This document shows, piece after piece, positions 48,480 through 60,477 of a DNA stretch of 64,000 nucleotides (within the stretch, counting starts at the first letter, position 1; each line of letters begins with the position of its first letter). The notes under the pieces were generated by a model. It worked only from the letters and a program-made list of their open reading frames with translations, was not told the origin of the DNA and ran no database searches. The stretch is from NCBI GenBank assembly GCA_033239005.1, contig BSQZ01000039.1, forward strand, positions 5,394,816 to 5,458,815. Reading direction: 5' to 3'. A program made the position numbers and the translations under genes. The DNA comes from Lamellibrachia satsuma. Taxonomy: Eukaryota > Annelida > Polychaeta > Sabellida > Siboglinidae.

Positions 48480-49300
48480 TGTGACTACGTACATACGTAC
48501 GTAACGTACGTATGCATGCATGCTACTCCTCCTAGACACTGTGCATCTCGGACGCCAAACTTTCAGGTGTTCATCTACGACCCCATGGTCGGGTCATCTA
48601 CGACACCACGGTCGGGTCGTCAGAGTTTTATTTGCTTCGAAATTCACCCCACTATTACACTTTCTATCAATCGAACAGTCGAATTACCCTTTGTAGTTAT
48701 GTACAATTACGTACAATTGTCCGCAACGCTATGCGAACAATTAGTACACTTGTTGACAACGTCATGCGTCTTTACTATGATTGTCCGAAGTTACGTAATA
48801 AGGCACGCATACGAACTACCAAGTTATCCCGTCCACAGGTTGGGCATTTTGCTAGTATGGTAAATGGACATGTAGATGTCGTCATCGCCACACAGAGCAT
48901 GCATAGAGCAGGAACCAATTTCTCTATGACAGCGAGTCGGGAAAATGTTACCATTGTCTCTTCTGTAAAATATGTATATTACTGCAGAACAGCAACTCTC
49001 ATTTGGGAATGTGCATGTTTCTACCAGGCATGTACACAATACTCGAATTATTGCGTATTGTATTATTGCAATATTGACTTTTTAGTATTTTGAAGCACTT
49101 GCAATGCTTCGTAAAATAAAAAATACAGGATTGCAAGTATTTATAATACTTTTGAAACTATTGGCAAATACTTGCAATACTTGCACAATTGTTGCAGTAT
49201 GATTATATATTTGGTTTATTTGTTCAATACTAAACAAAATTACCCGAAGAATCCATAATACCACAAACGTACCAAATAACTTACAGGTTTACACAAGTAA
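48480..49300. other. Intron sequence, no feature
   Basis: A short tandem phrase (TCATCTACGACMCCAYGGTCGGG, 48572-48617) is present. Frames here are unremarkable. Confidence 0.45.
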
Positions 49301-49315
49301 GATATTCAGATTCAG

Positions 49316-49520
49316 TGAACCAACATTGGGTCAATAACGGACCTTTGCATGCCAATGTTGGTCCAGTGCTGGGCCAAGCAATGAGTTTCCATGTTCGGAT
49401 CAATATTGGTCTGATGGACATCCCAATCTTAGCCCAAGTATAGCATGCAAACATTTGACCAATTTAGTCGCATACATTGGGCTAACATTGACCCAAGTTG
49501 GACATGCTATATTGGACCGA
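49316..49520. repeat. Diverged palindromic minisatellite (TTGGnCCAA type)
   Basis: Repeated words ACATTGGGTCAATAACGGAC, ATGTTGGTCCAGTGCTGGGC, ATATTGGTCTGAT, CATTGGGCTAACATTGACCC, GGACATGCTATATTGGACC occur every 20-25 bp. The unit is close to self-complementary, so both strands show it. Confidence 0.75.
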
Positions 49521-49529
49521 TCAATGATG

Positions 49530-50015
49530 ACAGTTAGGTACACATATTTTCCGTGGAGAGCATGTTCGAGATTTGTTGATGGTATCTGATGCCGGTGATG
49601 TCTTAGCTGTCAGTCGAACCTAGTGTCTGAACCATGGAGACCACAAATTCTTGAAAACAACAGCCCAAATTACTTTCTCCGTGCCACGTTTTGCACGTCC
49701 CAGTAGGCAACCATTGGGACCTTCTGTTTGGTTTCGTTGATGCTAAGAAAGCAAATAAAATCATAGTTAATGGTACAGACGAATCACCTTCATGGATAAT
49801 GGCGTATATCACTCACCGGGAATTGGGAAATGTTCGTGGCAATATCGCAGCCGCTTGCACTGGTCGATATCATCCAGGGTAATGTCGGCAAGCCATCTTA
49901 GCGATGCGGGCCCAACGGGTCCACTTGGCCGCGGGGCCATGTTAGCTGAAACCGAACATCACAAATATCACGCACATGTGTGGAATCTAATTTATACCCC
50001 GTCAGTAGAATGAGA
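49530..50015. other. Intron sequence, no identified feature
   Basis: Overlapping frames of 60-73 codons on both strands at 49600-50010 lack motifs. Confidence 0.4.
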
Positions 50016-50019
50016 TATT

Positions 50020-50385
50020 CGAGGTTAAGACGAGGTCAAATTAAAGTGTTAAAGATACCGAATGGGTATGAAAATATTGATAGCTAAGAAGGGTAGTAGA
50101 AATATAAGACACGAAGTACCATAAGTGAAGGATCAGTGTAGATTGGATATCAGAAAGTACTCAATAAACGAATGGAACAAATGATCTACATATTGTGTAA
50201 ATGTTAGCAGCGTGAAAATGATTAAAAACTAAATTTACAAATATAGGTGAAACGTTGTTGGGCTCTCGATAAGCCAATTGTTTTCTTGTCCACTTGCCAT
50301 TTGGGCCTTTTTCCTTGTCCACATGCCACCTGGGCCTTTTGCCTTGGATTGGCAATGTTGTTAAAAACTTATAACTATTTGTAGG
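50020..50385 (+). mobile_element. CR1/Rex-like LINE, copy 3 (3' end only)
   Basis: The forward strand reads RRLRGDQIKVLKIPNGYENI, then a degraded tail, then the 3'UTR with AAGCCAATTG...CTTGTCCACTTGCCATTTGG. The UTR hallmark is duplicated here: CTTGTCCACNTGCCAYYTGGGCC occurs twice at about 50287 and 50315. It matches the 3' end of the 54-57-kb copy. Confidence 0.85.
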
Positions 50386-50389
50386 ATTG

Positions 50390-51635
50390 GTATTTTGTGA
50401 ATATGTATTTTCTGTATGTGGATGCCAACATCGTACACATTTAGCAGAGACCAAATTTTGTATGGCATATTAAGTGTGACTACACAAGACGAAAAACAGT
50501 CCCACTGTTCGAACAAAGATGAACATGACCAAGTACTGTGTGAATATAAACTATGTAATAAGGCTGTGAATTCCAAATGAGAGTTTTGTTCACTATACTA
50601 AATCAGTTGTACGCATCAACTAGTGTCCACCATTCGATGGTTGCAGAGATAGTTCCGCTTGACCTCATAGTGCAGAAAGTTAAACGAACAATCAGACAAA
50701 CGAATGTAGGAGTCAAACAGCACATCAATTTAAGCATCAAGCATTTGATCGCTAGACGGCGCGCGTGTATAAACGCAAATGCATCGCGGGAGCAATTGTC
50801 GACGGAAGTACAACTTGTGCTTCAATTGAGAGTCGGAAAGAACTGTTTCCACAAATACAATACAATACATGTTTACTTAGGCCCATCATTATTTACAGCA
50901 AATATAGTTACACAGCAAAATACATGTTAAATATGGGCCGGGGAGACTCGTATTAAGCCCAGGCTTAGTCGCTAGCATAGGAGAAACCCGAATATTTAAA
51001 ATTATAACCTCAAAATGTTTAATTTGCATGTCGAATAAGAATTAAATAAAAGTTTCTAAATATTTCAGCACTAGGTACGAATATAATGCAGTAACTTGGC
51101 TACTGTTATAGCACATATCCGTCAACAACACATCAGAGGTAACAACTTATTCACTCTGTGTTTCTGTTTGGAAATGTAATATGTAGAATAAGGTGGCGTG
51201 CAATAATTGTATTTGTTAACAAATGTAGCAGTTAAATATGGTACAGTGTTCAAAGTATTTAATTTTTAAGCAATACGTCTTTATATAGTTTGTAAATCCA
51301 TGTATACTTTACGTTAATATTTTACTTTCTATTGATTCAGGAGTATTGTTAACGAGAAGTATGTATATCATTGTTTCTACGCGTATTGTGATGGTGAATA
51401 GTATTATTCGTTCGTTGAGTGTTATAGGTAAGCGTGTAATGTGGTATGTTTATATTTATAATAACATTAAAAAAATTGTATGAAGGAAGTCATTTACTTT
51501 TTGTAGCCTGACCTTTTAATAAATTTGGTTAGTATGTGCGTTGCATTTGCTCAGATATATCAGTCAGGGTACTTTCTTTTGGATTTAAATTATTCGTTCA
51601 CTTCAGTAGCCCCATGCTAGTATGCAGTCGTTTAT
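50390..51635. other. Intron sequence, AT-rich, no feature
   Basis: A 117-codon forward frame (50577-50930) has no motif. The rest is AT-rich with no repeats. Confidence 0.45.
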
Positions 51636-51639
51636 GTGT

Positions 51640-53440
51640 GGAAGAATCGGTGAATTGCCAAATTTATTTGAGATGGTAAAAAGTGTTTTATTTTATTAAG
51701 AATTCCAATTATTTTTTAACATGTGTTGGCTATCTCATCGGTATGGGTTGTCCAATTTCAAATTTCGTTGATGGTTAAACCTAGAAAATAAAAATTGTTG
51801 ACTCTTTAAACAAAGGTGCCTTTTATTTTTATGTGTGCCTGGCTTACTTTCTCATGTGTCGTTGCATTTACAATATATTTAGTTTTACTTAATGTTGACC
51901 CATTTATTTATATTGCTTAGTTCATTGTTTATGACGTCCACCACATATGAGTAGTAGACAGGGTAGTATCATCTGCATACATTATGAAGTTGAAACTTTC
52001 ACTTGTATTTGTTGGTAAGTCATTAGTGTACATTATGAAAAGTAGGGGACCAAGGATAGATCTATGAGGTGATAATGAGGATATATTTGACTTACCTTCA
52101 TTGATTTCTATGTATTGCTTATGATTTTGTAAGTAGCTTTTGAATACATTTAATGCTACGTTCTTTATTCCATAATGACTTTGTTTACTTAGGAAAATAT
52201 TGTGTTCTAATGTATCAAAAGCCTTTGATAAGTCTAAAATTATACTGCTTTGGGGTTTCACGATTATCTAAAGCTGTAGTTGTTCGATCAACTAGTCATA
52301 ACACCGCCAGATCTGTCGAGTGTTGTTTTCTAAAACCGTATGGTCGTGCTTTTCAAAGTAATTGTAAATTTGATTACATATAACGTGTTCTATATAACGT
52401 GTTTTATATAACTGGTAGCGTGATATTGGTCTATAATTGTTGAAATTTTATTCATAATATTTCTTGAATATCGGAATGACTTTGGTGATTTAAAGTTCAT
52501 ATGGGAATATTCCTGTGTTTAAGGCTTCTTTAGTTCATTTTTATTATATATTTTAGATGTCTTAGGGATATGCCATCGCAACCACAACTTGTTTTCTTGG
52601 GGAACGAATCTATTATCTTGCTTACTGTTTCTTTATCGATTGGCTGAAAATGAAATGTATTACCAGAATGTCTTAGGTAATTTGTGTGATTTCTCTCACT
52701 GTTTGTTTCAATGTTGTTAGCTAATTTCGAGCCTATGTTAGTAAAGAAGGAGTTCAATTTATTGGCTATTTCCACCTTATCGGTTATAAACTGTTTTTCG
52801 TTACGTTATTCTGATAGTTATTAAAAAGCTTTGCAAAATGATTTTTTTTTATTTGTCTGACACTTCTTGTTAAGATTATGTTGTATGTCTTCAGGTTTGA
52901 ATGCTGTATGTAATAATTGGGATTATTTGGATCCGCATACTTAGGAATTTGATGGAGCCTATTTCGGTATTTTATTGGTTTTAGTATACCAAGAGTGATC
53001 CATTCTGAATTCTTATGTTGATGTTTTCTAAATTTTACAAGTTTGTGTGCCATATTGATCACCTTTGCCTGTTTAATTTGAATTATTATTACGTTGTATT
53101 TTTCGCTTGGATTTGCAAAAGGGTTTTTGTTTAATTGGTTATAGATGTGATTATTTCATTATTAAACTTAGTAAAGGCTTTTCATTATGTTCACTAACTT
53201 TTACTAGCTTTGGTGTCGGCGTTGTATGGTTTGTATTTAGAAAAATTAAATATGGTTGATGGTCTGAGAATGGTTTCATTTCATATTCATTTCACTGCTG
53301 TTAACCCAAGTTCCTTTGTGATATAGGTAATCTTGTTAGTAGTGTTATTAACTAGGCCTCCGCTTGTCATTTTTACTAATTGGCATTCCCATGTGTCGTG
53401 TTGGTGTGGGTGAATTCGCTAAGATTGTGTAATTGTGTTT
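51640..53440 (-). mobile_element. Daphne/CR1-superfamily LINE, endonuclease end to RT
   Basis: Reading the minus strand from 53.44 kb: SDHQPYLIFLNTNH (end of the endonuclease, catalytic SDH), then the linker SEWITLGILKPIKYRNRLHQ and LKTYNIILTRSVRQIKKNHF (53062-52784). Next are NKLNSFFTNIGSKLANNI and KKTSCGCDGISLRHLK (52775-52530). The RT follows: ILDLSKAFDTLEHNIFLSKQ (motif A), a damaged QGSILGP block (HRSILGPLLF) and FIMYADDTTLS (motif C, both Asp intact). After it come SKTKYIVNA and FYFLGLTIN, in broken frames, to about 51.65 kb. Several frameshifts and a gap between 52.53 and 52.26 kb make it inactive. The family assignment is by motif resemblance only. Confidence 0.85.
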
Positions 53441-53666
53441 TTGTGGGTGTAAATTAATAGCCCTGTTTTACTGCTGTTTCAACAAAGACTACATTTTACC
53501 AACAATAACGTTTACTGATATTAAACAGAAATCACAACGCTAGCATAGGAACGCAAGATTCGTCGCACGTTAATAGATTCGCGCGAATTACGTGTTGTCC
53601 TTCCGATGACAATCTCGCGCGATTTCATCTTTATATTAGTGTTACATCCTAGACCGGCAGCCAAGG

Positions 53667-54110
53667 GGTTATACCTGGAAGTAGGGTACATACAAAGTTT
53701 GTTTGTTGTACATTGGAGTGTACTGATCCAGAAACTGCATGATGCCACTTTTTTACAAACATTTAAAAACTAGCCTCTGTCATCGTCTGGGCCAAAACAA
53801 TAGTCATATAGTTAGAAATGAACGGCGTTGCCACAGAGTATCGCATTTGCGAAGCACAACACGTACATTCGAAGTTTTTTTAATAGCATCTGTTTATCAT
53901 TTTTTTAATTAGGGATAAACGACAGGTAATATTACTCGTTCTCGTCATTTCCACAGTGACTCATTCACATCATCGTACCGCTTAGTAACATGTTTGTTGG
54001 CATTTCTTCGACTTCGATACAACACGTATTTACAGCATATTTCTGCGAAATAATTTTTAGTAAATAATCTTGCATCGTATAAGAATAAGAACCTTCGTTT
54101 TACTAGTCCA
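53667..54110 (-). repeat. Inverted arm A (pairs with 58560-59032)
   Basis: About 400 bp is the diverged reverse complement (about 80-85% by eye) of arm B. Shared blocks include ATGTACCCTACTTCCAGGT at the outer end, GTTTTGGCCCAGACGATGA, GCTTCGCAAATGCGATACTC and AATGCCAACAAACATGTTAC. The outer edge is sharp at about 53667. The inner edge fades beyond about 54050. The arms enclose 4.5 kb holding a LINE. Confidence 0.9.
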
Positions 54111-54190
54111 TCTTGCAACGCAGACGCAGTGTCCACGTTTTGTGGTGTGAGTTTGTCAGAGTTGTCGACGAGGGCATAGGTACCATAAAT
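53945..54190 (-). CDS. Open frame in inverted arm A, unknown protein end
   Basis: An 81-codon frame (no ATG) ends in TGA at 53945. It includes YALVDNSDKLTPQNVDTASA, KRRFLFLYDARLFTKNYFAE, CCKYVLYRSRRNANKHVTKR and YDDVNESLWK. The composition is ordinary for a globular basic protein. I recognise no family. The homologous segment in arm B has several stops in the matching frame, while this copy stays open, so it may be the parental exon or simply luckier. It ends inside the duplicated zone, and the rest of the arm would then be 3'UTR. No splice acceptor is clear. It is also inside the intron of the secreted gene, on the same strand. Confidence 0.3.
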   Translation of the reverse strand: MYGTYALVDNSDKLTPQNVDTASALQDGLVKRRFLFLYDARLFTKNYFAEICCKYVLYRSRRNANKHVTKRYDDVNESLWK

Positions 54191-54289
54191 TATTTAAATT
54201 AGATGCGCAGGGGGAACTGACAGAGAAAACTCAAAGGAGTACTACTACAAATACACATCCAAAGAAATGTTCACCAATAATTTCAGACA

Positions 54290-57000
54290 ATGAACTTAAT
54301 GTGTATGCTTAAATGCCAGGAGCATAGATCCATAGTAAATAAAAAAACTGAGTTAGACATTATGGTAGCAGATATTGATCCTCGTGTAATAGGCATAACA
54401 GAATCATGGGCAAATAAAATATAGTAGATGCTGAGTTAGCACTGACAGGCTATGTAATTTTTAGGAAGGATAAACGAGAAAGAAGTAGAGGTGGAGTAAT
54501 TTTATATATTAAAGAATCTATCCAAACATATGAAATAACACTGAAAAGTGAAGCAGATTGTGTGAGGAAGCAAATAGTTTATCGTAGTCCTAACATAGGA
54601 CAAGATGAAGATATAAAATAACAAAAGGTGATAAGGGAGGTGAGCAATGGGGAATGTGGGTGATTTTAACCATGGCCATATACAATGAGAATCATTAGAA
54701 AGTGCTGGAGGTGCGACCATCAGTTTCTACTTCTAACACAGGATTGTTTCCTTACTCAACATGTCTTGGAACCAACCAGAGGTGGAAATGTGTTACATTT
54801 AATTTTGTCTTCTCAAAATTAATAATAAAAAACAGTGGAGGAGGAACTTCAACAAAGATAAATATAAAGAGATGAGAACACATCTAGCAGATATAGATTG
54901 GAATAACTTGCTGAAGAACAAGACAGCAACAGAATGCTGGACTTGTTTAAAATATGAGATTGAGGGCATTATTGAGAAAACTTTTTCATTAAGAAAAGAA
55001 GGGAAAAGGTCTAGGAAGAAACACCTGTCAAAAGAGGCTATTAGAAAAATTGCTTACAAACAGATGCTATAAAGGATATATAAACACACTGGAAATGTAG
55101 AAGACTACACAAACTACAAAGAAGCACTTAACCTAGCTACAAATGAAATTAGACAATCTAAAAGAACCTTTGAAAAGAATTGGCAGGTAATATAAAAAAT
55201 GACGGCAAGAGTTTCTATGCTTATGTAAGGGGTAAGCAGAAAGTTCGAGATAAGGTCGGACCACTGGAAAACAACAATGGAAACATAATTTCAGACGGGT
55301 TTCAAATGGAAGAGGTCCTGAATGAGTATTTCAGCTCAGTTTTTACCACAGGAGATATCAGCTCACTTCCAATTCCATTCACTAAATTTGAGGGCAATAA
55401 ATCAGAGCATTTGGGGCAGTTATTTGTAACTCCTGAAATGATAGAAAAGAAAATTAAGAAGATGAAAGATAATAAATCACCTGGAGTTGATGGAATATCA
55501 CCAAAACTGCTTAAGGAAATTGTTGAACAAATTAGCACACCACTTGCAAAAGTGAATAGTTCTTTCAGAATGGAAAGAAGCAAACATTACACCGCTATTT
55601 AAGAAAGGATCGAGCAACAAACCAGAAAATTACAGGCCAGTGAGTTTAACATCAGTTGTATGTAAATCACTCGAAACATTAATTAGAGACCACATGGTGG
55701 AATTCCTTGTAAAACATAAATTAATAAATACATCTCAACATGGGTTCCTAAAAGCAAGGTTATGTCTAACCAATCTTTTATGTTTTTTGGAAGAAATTAC
55801 AAATTGGGTAGATGACGGGTCACCAGTAGATGTCTATTTAGATTTTCAGAAAGCTTTCGATAAAGTGCCACATCAAAGATTGTTACTTAAACTAAAAGCC
55901 CATGGTATAGGTAATGATGTAATCAACTGGATAGAAAAGTGGTTTACACACAGAAGACAGAGAGTAATAGTAGATGGTGAGATTTCAAACTGGAAATATG
56001 TTTTGAGTGGGGTACCACAGGGATCAGTATTAGGCCCTATACTGTTTTTAATATATATAAATGATTTGGAAAATGACATATCTAGCAAAGTACTGAAATG
56101 TGCAGATGACACAAAAGTATTCATACAGGTTACTAATGTTACAGATGAACAAAGTTTACAGGATGATCTAGATAAATTAGTTAAATGGTCAGAAAAATGG
56201 CAAATGTTATTCAATTTTGGGAAGTGTAAATGCATACACATAGAACATGGAAACATGGATGAAGAGTATAAAATTGGGGATGCTGTACTAGGTAGAACCA
56301 CACAAGAAAGGGACTTAGGTGTAACATTTAGTGCTGACATGAACGTTTCAGAGCAATGTGGGATTGCTGCTTCGAAAGAAAATCAAATTTAGGGCTAATT
56401 AGGAGAACTATCACGTATAATGAGCAACAGCAATTTGTACCCCTGTACAAAATAATAGTTAGACCACATTTGGAATATTGTATACAAGCATGGAGGCCGT
56501 ATCGTAAGAAGGACATAGACAAGCTAGAAAGAATACAACGAAAAGCAACTAAAAGGATTCCAGAATTAAGAGACCTTAATTATAAAAGCCGCTTATTACA
56601 ATGTCGTTTGACAACACTAGAGACCAGGCGACTAAGAGGAGACCAAATAGAAGTGTTTAAAATAGTGAACGGTTATTAGGATGTTGATAGGAATATGTTC
56701 TTCAAACTTAAAGAAGGCAGTAGAACCAGAGGACACAAAGCAGCATTAGTTAATGAGCAGTGTAGGTTGGACATGAGAAAGTACTCTTTCTCACAGAGGG
56801 TGATAAATGAATGGAACAAACTGCCAAATGATTGTGTTAATGCTAGTAGTGTGAATATGTTTAAAATAGAATTGACAGATATATGATAAGGGCGGGCTAC
56901 ACGTATATGATAAAATGGTTGGACTCTGGATAAGCCAATGGCTTCCTTGTCCACTTGCCATCTGGAACTTGTTGTTTGGGATGGCAATCTTGTTAAATCT
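54290..57000 (+). mobile_element. CR1/Rex-like LINE, copy 4 (fullest copy)
   Basis: The order is endonuclease start (RSIVNKKTELDIMVADIDP, GITESWANK, 54320-54420), GGVILYIKESIQTYEI, GDFNHGH (54665), a linker (54872-55180), SFYAYVRGKQKVRDKVGPLE and NEYFSSVFTTGDISSLPIP, and KMKDNKSPGVDGISPKLLKE (55460). The RT frame (55640-56392) has DVYLDFQKAFDKVPHQRLL (motif A), SGVPQGSVLGPILFLIYIND (motif B) and LKCADDTKVF (motif C). There the usual F/Y before ADD is Cys. The thumb, VRPHLEYCIQAWRPYRKKDI, SQRVINEWNKLPNDCVNASS and a 3'UTR reach about 57000. At least six frameshifts or stops and an endonuclease deletion make it inactive. Confidence 0.93.
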
Positions 57001-57179
57001 TGTTAAATCTATTATATTGGTGTGTTGTCATTCTCAGCGCATATACATTTGTTTTTCTACTCAAACTCACTCTGGAGATGAGTCTACCTGCCAGGAACTT
57101 AATCATGAAGAGTTCCCACAATAAGAAAGAGTTCATTAAGGTATTCTGCACGGAAAACGACCATCTATATGTATATTTT

Positions 57180-57183
<4 letters not shown>

Positions 57184-57241
<58 letters not shown>
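57184..57241. repeat. (TA)n microsatellite
   Basis: About 29 TA units, roughly 180 bp after the LINE 3' end. Confidence 0.98.
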
Positions 57242-57244
<3 letters not shown>

Positions 57245-58555
57245 AAAGTGAGCTTGAGTGGGGAACAGTTTGCCGTTCCTAGTCTCCTGAGATGTTCATG
57301 TGTTTTGATACACCCCACATTATATCTATTGCTATTCTCACTCCAAACAATTTGTGCAGTTGTTGAGACTGTGCTTTTCCCCAGACTTCCACAATCATTG
57401 ATTGAGGAAGGGTGGAGAAATTATGATTATCATCAAAGAGGGCGGTGGAAGTTTCGCGAGCTCAAAGCACTGCTCCGGGGTGACATCTCCCCCTGTGATG
57501 TCACAAGTTATCTTCCATAAAATTGTCATAAACAGATATTTCTCCTATTTTAATATGTTCTACACTTTTGTTACTTTTGACTATCTTGGCATGTATAAAC
57601 AAACCCTGAATTCGACTGCCATACTATCTACAGTGACCACTGTATCGTTGACATTAACCTTCTCATCTGCGACCTGCCCATTCATTATGTTAACCAATAC
57701 GTCCTTATTACTTCTGTAGAGGGTGACAGTATTAAAAGTTTAGGAGCGTGGGACAGGTGATTTCTATGATCATGGAGTTCCTAAGCTGGCTGATGTCGTC
57801 ATGAGATCGAGGGAAAGCTTGTCCATCTGATATACTCTTGCCCATCATAGTCGTCTCGATGTCATCCACCTTCACTAGTTGTAGGTGTTCAGACAGATGA
57901 TCCATGAAGCAGAGAAGACTAGCACACCCGACTATATCAAACTGGACAAAACGGTCTCCAAGTTCATTTTGCAATAAGCTGTTTTCGCGGTATTGGATCA
58001 GCGGCATTACACAGATTCCTGTAATTCAACTGACGTCCGTATGTGACCCGGGTCACTATTCGTTACGTCGATCAAATGTTGAAACTATCATTCATATAAT
58101 TTGGAGGGTTACATTTCGTTCTGGTATGATTGACCTATTATGACAGTATTTGTGGAGCTGCGCATCTGCGGGGAGGAAGTCACACATAAGGCACCAAGGA
58201 ATCGGATCCTTACTGCATTGCCATTGGTTCCTACATCACTCTTTTCATCACATTTTTGTAATATTGCGGACGAACTTTTCGCATTTGAGAAGATCATGGA
58301 GGCCACCAATGCACTGTGAGAAGAACAGAAACGCAAATGCAAAACTGGTCCGAGGTGAAAATGTCAAGATGCACAATTATTGTGCATTCGTTAATTATAG
58401 GCTGCTGCTATTCTAGGTGCGGACCTAATGTTGAGCTACTATTTTCCTGGCACTAATAAAATGTGTGGCAAAATATGAAGAAAAATAAGAGGAAATAGCT
58501 GGACAGTGGTGACTGGACGAATATACATTATTTTCATTAACCATAATATGTATAA
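57245..58555. other. Unclassified sequence, some coding-like patches
   Basis: A forward frame 57248-57520 ends with FPRLPQSLIEEGWRNYDYHQ and FRELKALLRG, faintly like a retroelement gag. A minus frame (58007-57732) of 91 codons and a shifted continuation (NTVTLYRSNKDVLVNIMNGQ, 57725-57590) look coding-like. Forward 58160-58300 reads RILTALPLVPTSLFSSHFCN then DELFAFEKIMEATNAL. I cannot assign any of these. Old transposon protein is the likeliest source. Confidence 0.35.
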
Positions 58556-58559
58556 TTAT

Positions 58560-59032
58560 ATTATGTATATTTCTGAAGACAAGGAATGTTGTTTTTTTGT
58601 CGAAGCTTGAATATATTGTCTGTACAATATTGCACGATAGAAAATATGCGGTAAATAAGTGTTGTAACAAAGTCGAAGAAATGCCAACAAACATGTTACT
58701 AAGCGTTACGCTGTTGTGAACGAGTCACTGTGGAAATGATGAAAACGAGTAATGTTACATGTCGTTTGTCCCTAATTAAAAATAATGTTAAAAATAGCAG
58801 ATGCTATTCACACAACTTTAAATTCACTTGTTGTGCTTCGCAAATGCGATACTCAGTGGCAACGGTGTTCGTTTCTATCTATATGACAAATGTTTTGGCC
58901 CAGACGATGAGAGGCTATTTTCAAAATAGTTGTAAAAAATTGCTGAAGTGGTATCCTGCAGTTTCTGGATCAGTACACCACAAAGTACCAGAAACCACAA
59001 ACAAACTTCGTATGTACCCTACTTCCAGGTTG
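58560..59032 (+). repeat. Inverted arm B (pairs with 53667-54110)
   Basis: This is the counterpart of arm A. The region equivalent to the arm A frame has in-frame stops (CGK*VL* against CCKYVLY), although RRNANKHV and NESLWK survive nearly unchanged. The outer end, CCTACTTCCAGGT, is the same as in arm A. Confidence 0.9.
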
Positions 59033-59092
59033 AGCTCTATTCTGTATAGCTAGCAACCGGACTATTATGCACTAGTTCCCTGCATTGCCACT

Positions 59093-59252
59093 GACCGGGC
59101 TTTGGGTCCAAGCCCGGCCCAGCCCGCATCCCGCGGGCCAGGCCTCTACAAAATTTTGCCCGGCCCTGAGCAATCACATTGCGGGCCTGAAAACATATTA
59201 AACACATCGAGTGTGAGCGGGCCGGGCCATGCCTGGGCTGGGCCTGGACCTA
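59093..59252. repeat. GC-rich imperfect hairpin, GGGCCGGGCC type
   Basis: The left side GGTCCAAGCCCGGCCCAGCC and right side GGGCCGGGCCATGCCTGGGC...GGACC are near reverse complements around an AT-rich centre. This is an island of over 60% GC in AT-rich DNA. It looks like a small foldback or MITE-type element. Confidence 0.75.
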
Positions 59253-59539
59253 ATTAAATATTAATACGAAACCCAGATTTTTTATTTTAATATTAATGAA
59301 AACTTATTATAAATTGTATTTCCGGTTAATGGATGTTTAAAATTATTTCTTTAGTATTACATAGTTGCATATTGAGACCTTGCATGAAATTATGAATGAC
59401 ACCAGTGCTTCATATATTGAAATGTAGTTTAACCTCTTCAACAATGGGACTTCCAATGGTATAATCTTAATAATGTGCATTCTTTTAATAGAGACATTTC
59501 ATATAATAGCAATGCATAGTATTGCATGCACAGCATACA

Positions 59540-59540
<1 letters not shown>
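59253..59540. other. AT-rich, no feature
   Basis: Nothing recognisable. Confidence 0.5.
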
Positions 59541-59599
<59 letters not shown>

Positions 59600-59604
59600 C
59601 ACAT
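59540..59604. repeat. (CGCA)n-(CA)n microsatellite
   Basis: About 45 bp CGCA followed by about 18 bp CA. Confidence 0.98.
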
Positions 59605-60470
59605 AGTACATACATAATTCAGATGTTATATATGCATATGTTTTGCATGAATGTAGCCTTTTGATCTATTGGCCCCATGAGTTCACTTGGCTGGAAGGAA
59701 CCAGCCACAAATGTTTACTTTAGACATATTTGCAGAGGCGACCAAGCCATGATTAACCATCAATGTATCACCCTTTGACCCTACCAGTGGACATTCTATT
59801 GTCTTCCCTCCAAATCTTGCCTGCCTGAATGACCTGCCCACTGGCAACTGCCGACTGCCCAGTGCCCACCTCAGTTGGTAGTTGGTATTTTTAATTGTGT
59901 CAACCAGTGTCTACTGTTTAGTGTCTACAATTTTCCCAGTACTGATTTATTCACACTTGTACTAATCCACACATGTCTGAACCTGATCTGTGTCAGGCTA
60001 GTGGATGCAGGCCTGCTGGATATGCTGGGTATCAATGTCAGTGCCAGTGGGTGACATTTAATTGAAATATAAATTAATACCAAATTAACTGCCCTTACTG
60101 GTAACATTAATTAATTACATTAAGTTAACTTTGTTGAGCTAATTCAACAACCTAAATTAGGGTTATGGTTTGCATTAGGGTTAGGTTAGGGTTAAATACT
60201 AAACTTAGTCATGTTTTCTCTACTTTGCTCACAAGATTTGCCGTCTTCCATCATTAACAAATTGTTCTTCTCACTGCTCCCATTGTCCATCTTCACACAC
60301 ATCTGCTTCCCTTTCCTTTCCCTCCATCCATCTTTCTATTCCTCCGTAATCATCCCCACCCTTCCCTTCTCCCAAACTCCCACCCCATCTTTCCTCCGAT
60401 CCTTCTTCCAAACCTCTTTCCCAGTTCCGGTTTTGCAAAATATTGCAGTCACACGAAAATCTTTCCGCCA
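59605..60470. other. Intron 1, proximal part
   Basis: Holds the TTAGGG-like run and a CT-rich stretch at 60290-60425. No gene evidence. Confidence 0.45.
60155..60195. repeat. Short TTAGGG-like run
   Basis: TTAGGGTTATGG, ATTAGGGTTAGG and TTAGGGTTAA within 41 bp, that is four degenerate copies of the animal telomere unit. Confidence 0.7.
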
Positions 60471-60477
60471 TACTCAC

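Noticed and set aside
47901..48539. Full 212-codon frame as a single-exon gene
   Set aside because: The first 43 codons come from microsatellite sequence upstream of a good splice acceptor. Starting at the acceptor and joining to the signal-peptide exon is better supported.
55873..56340. 155-codon minus frame
   Set aside because: Antisense shadow of the LINE reverse transcriptase frame.
57248..57520. BEL/Pao or gypsy gag gene
   Set aside because: Only a faint resemblance over about 40 residues, with no protease, RT or zinc knuckle nearby. Not enough to call.
53667..59032. LTR retrotransposon bounded by the paired arms
   Set aside because: The arms are inverted, not direct, repeats, and the enclosed coding remains are of a non-LTR element.
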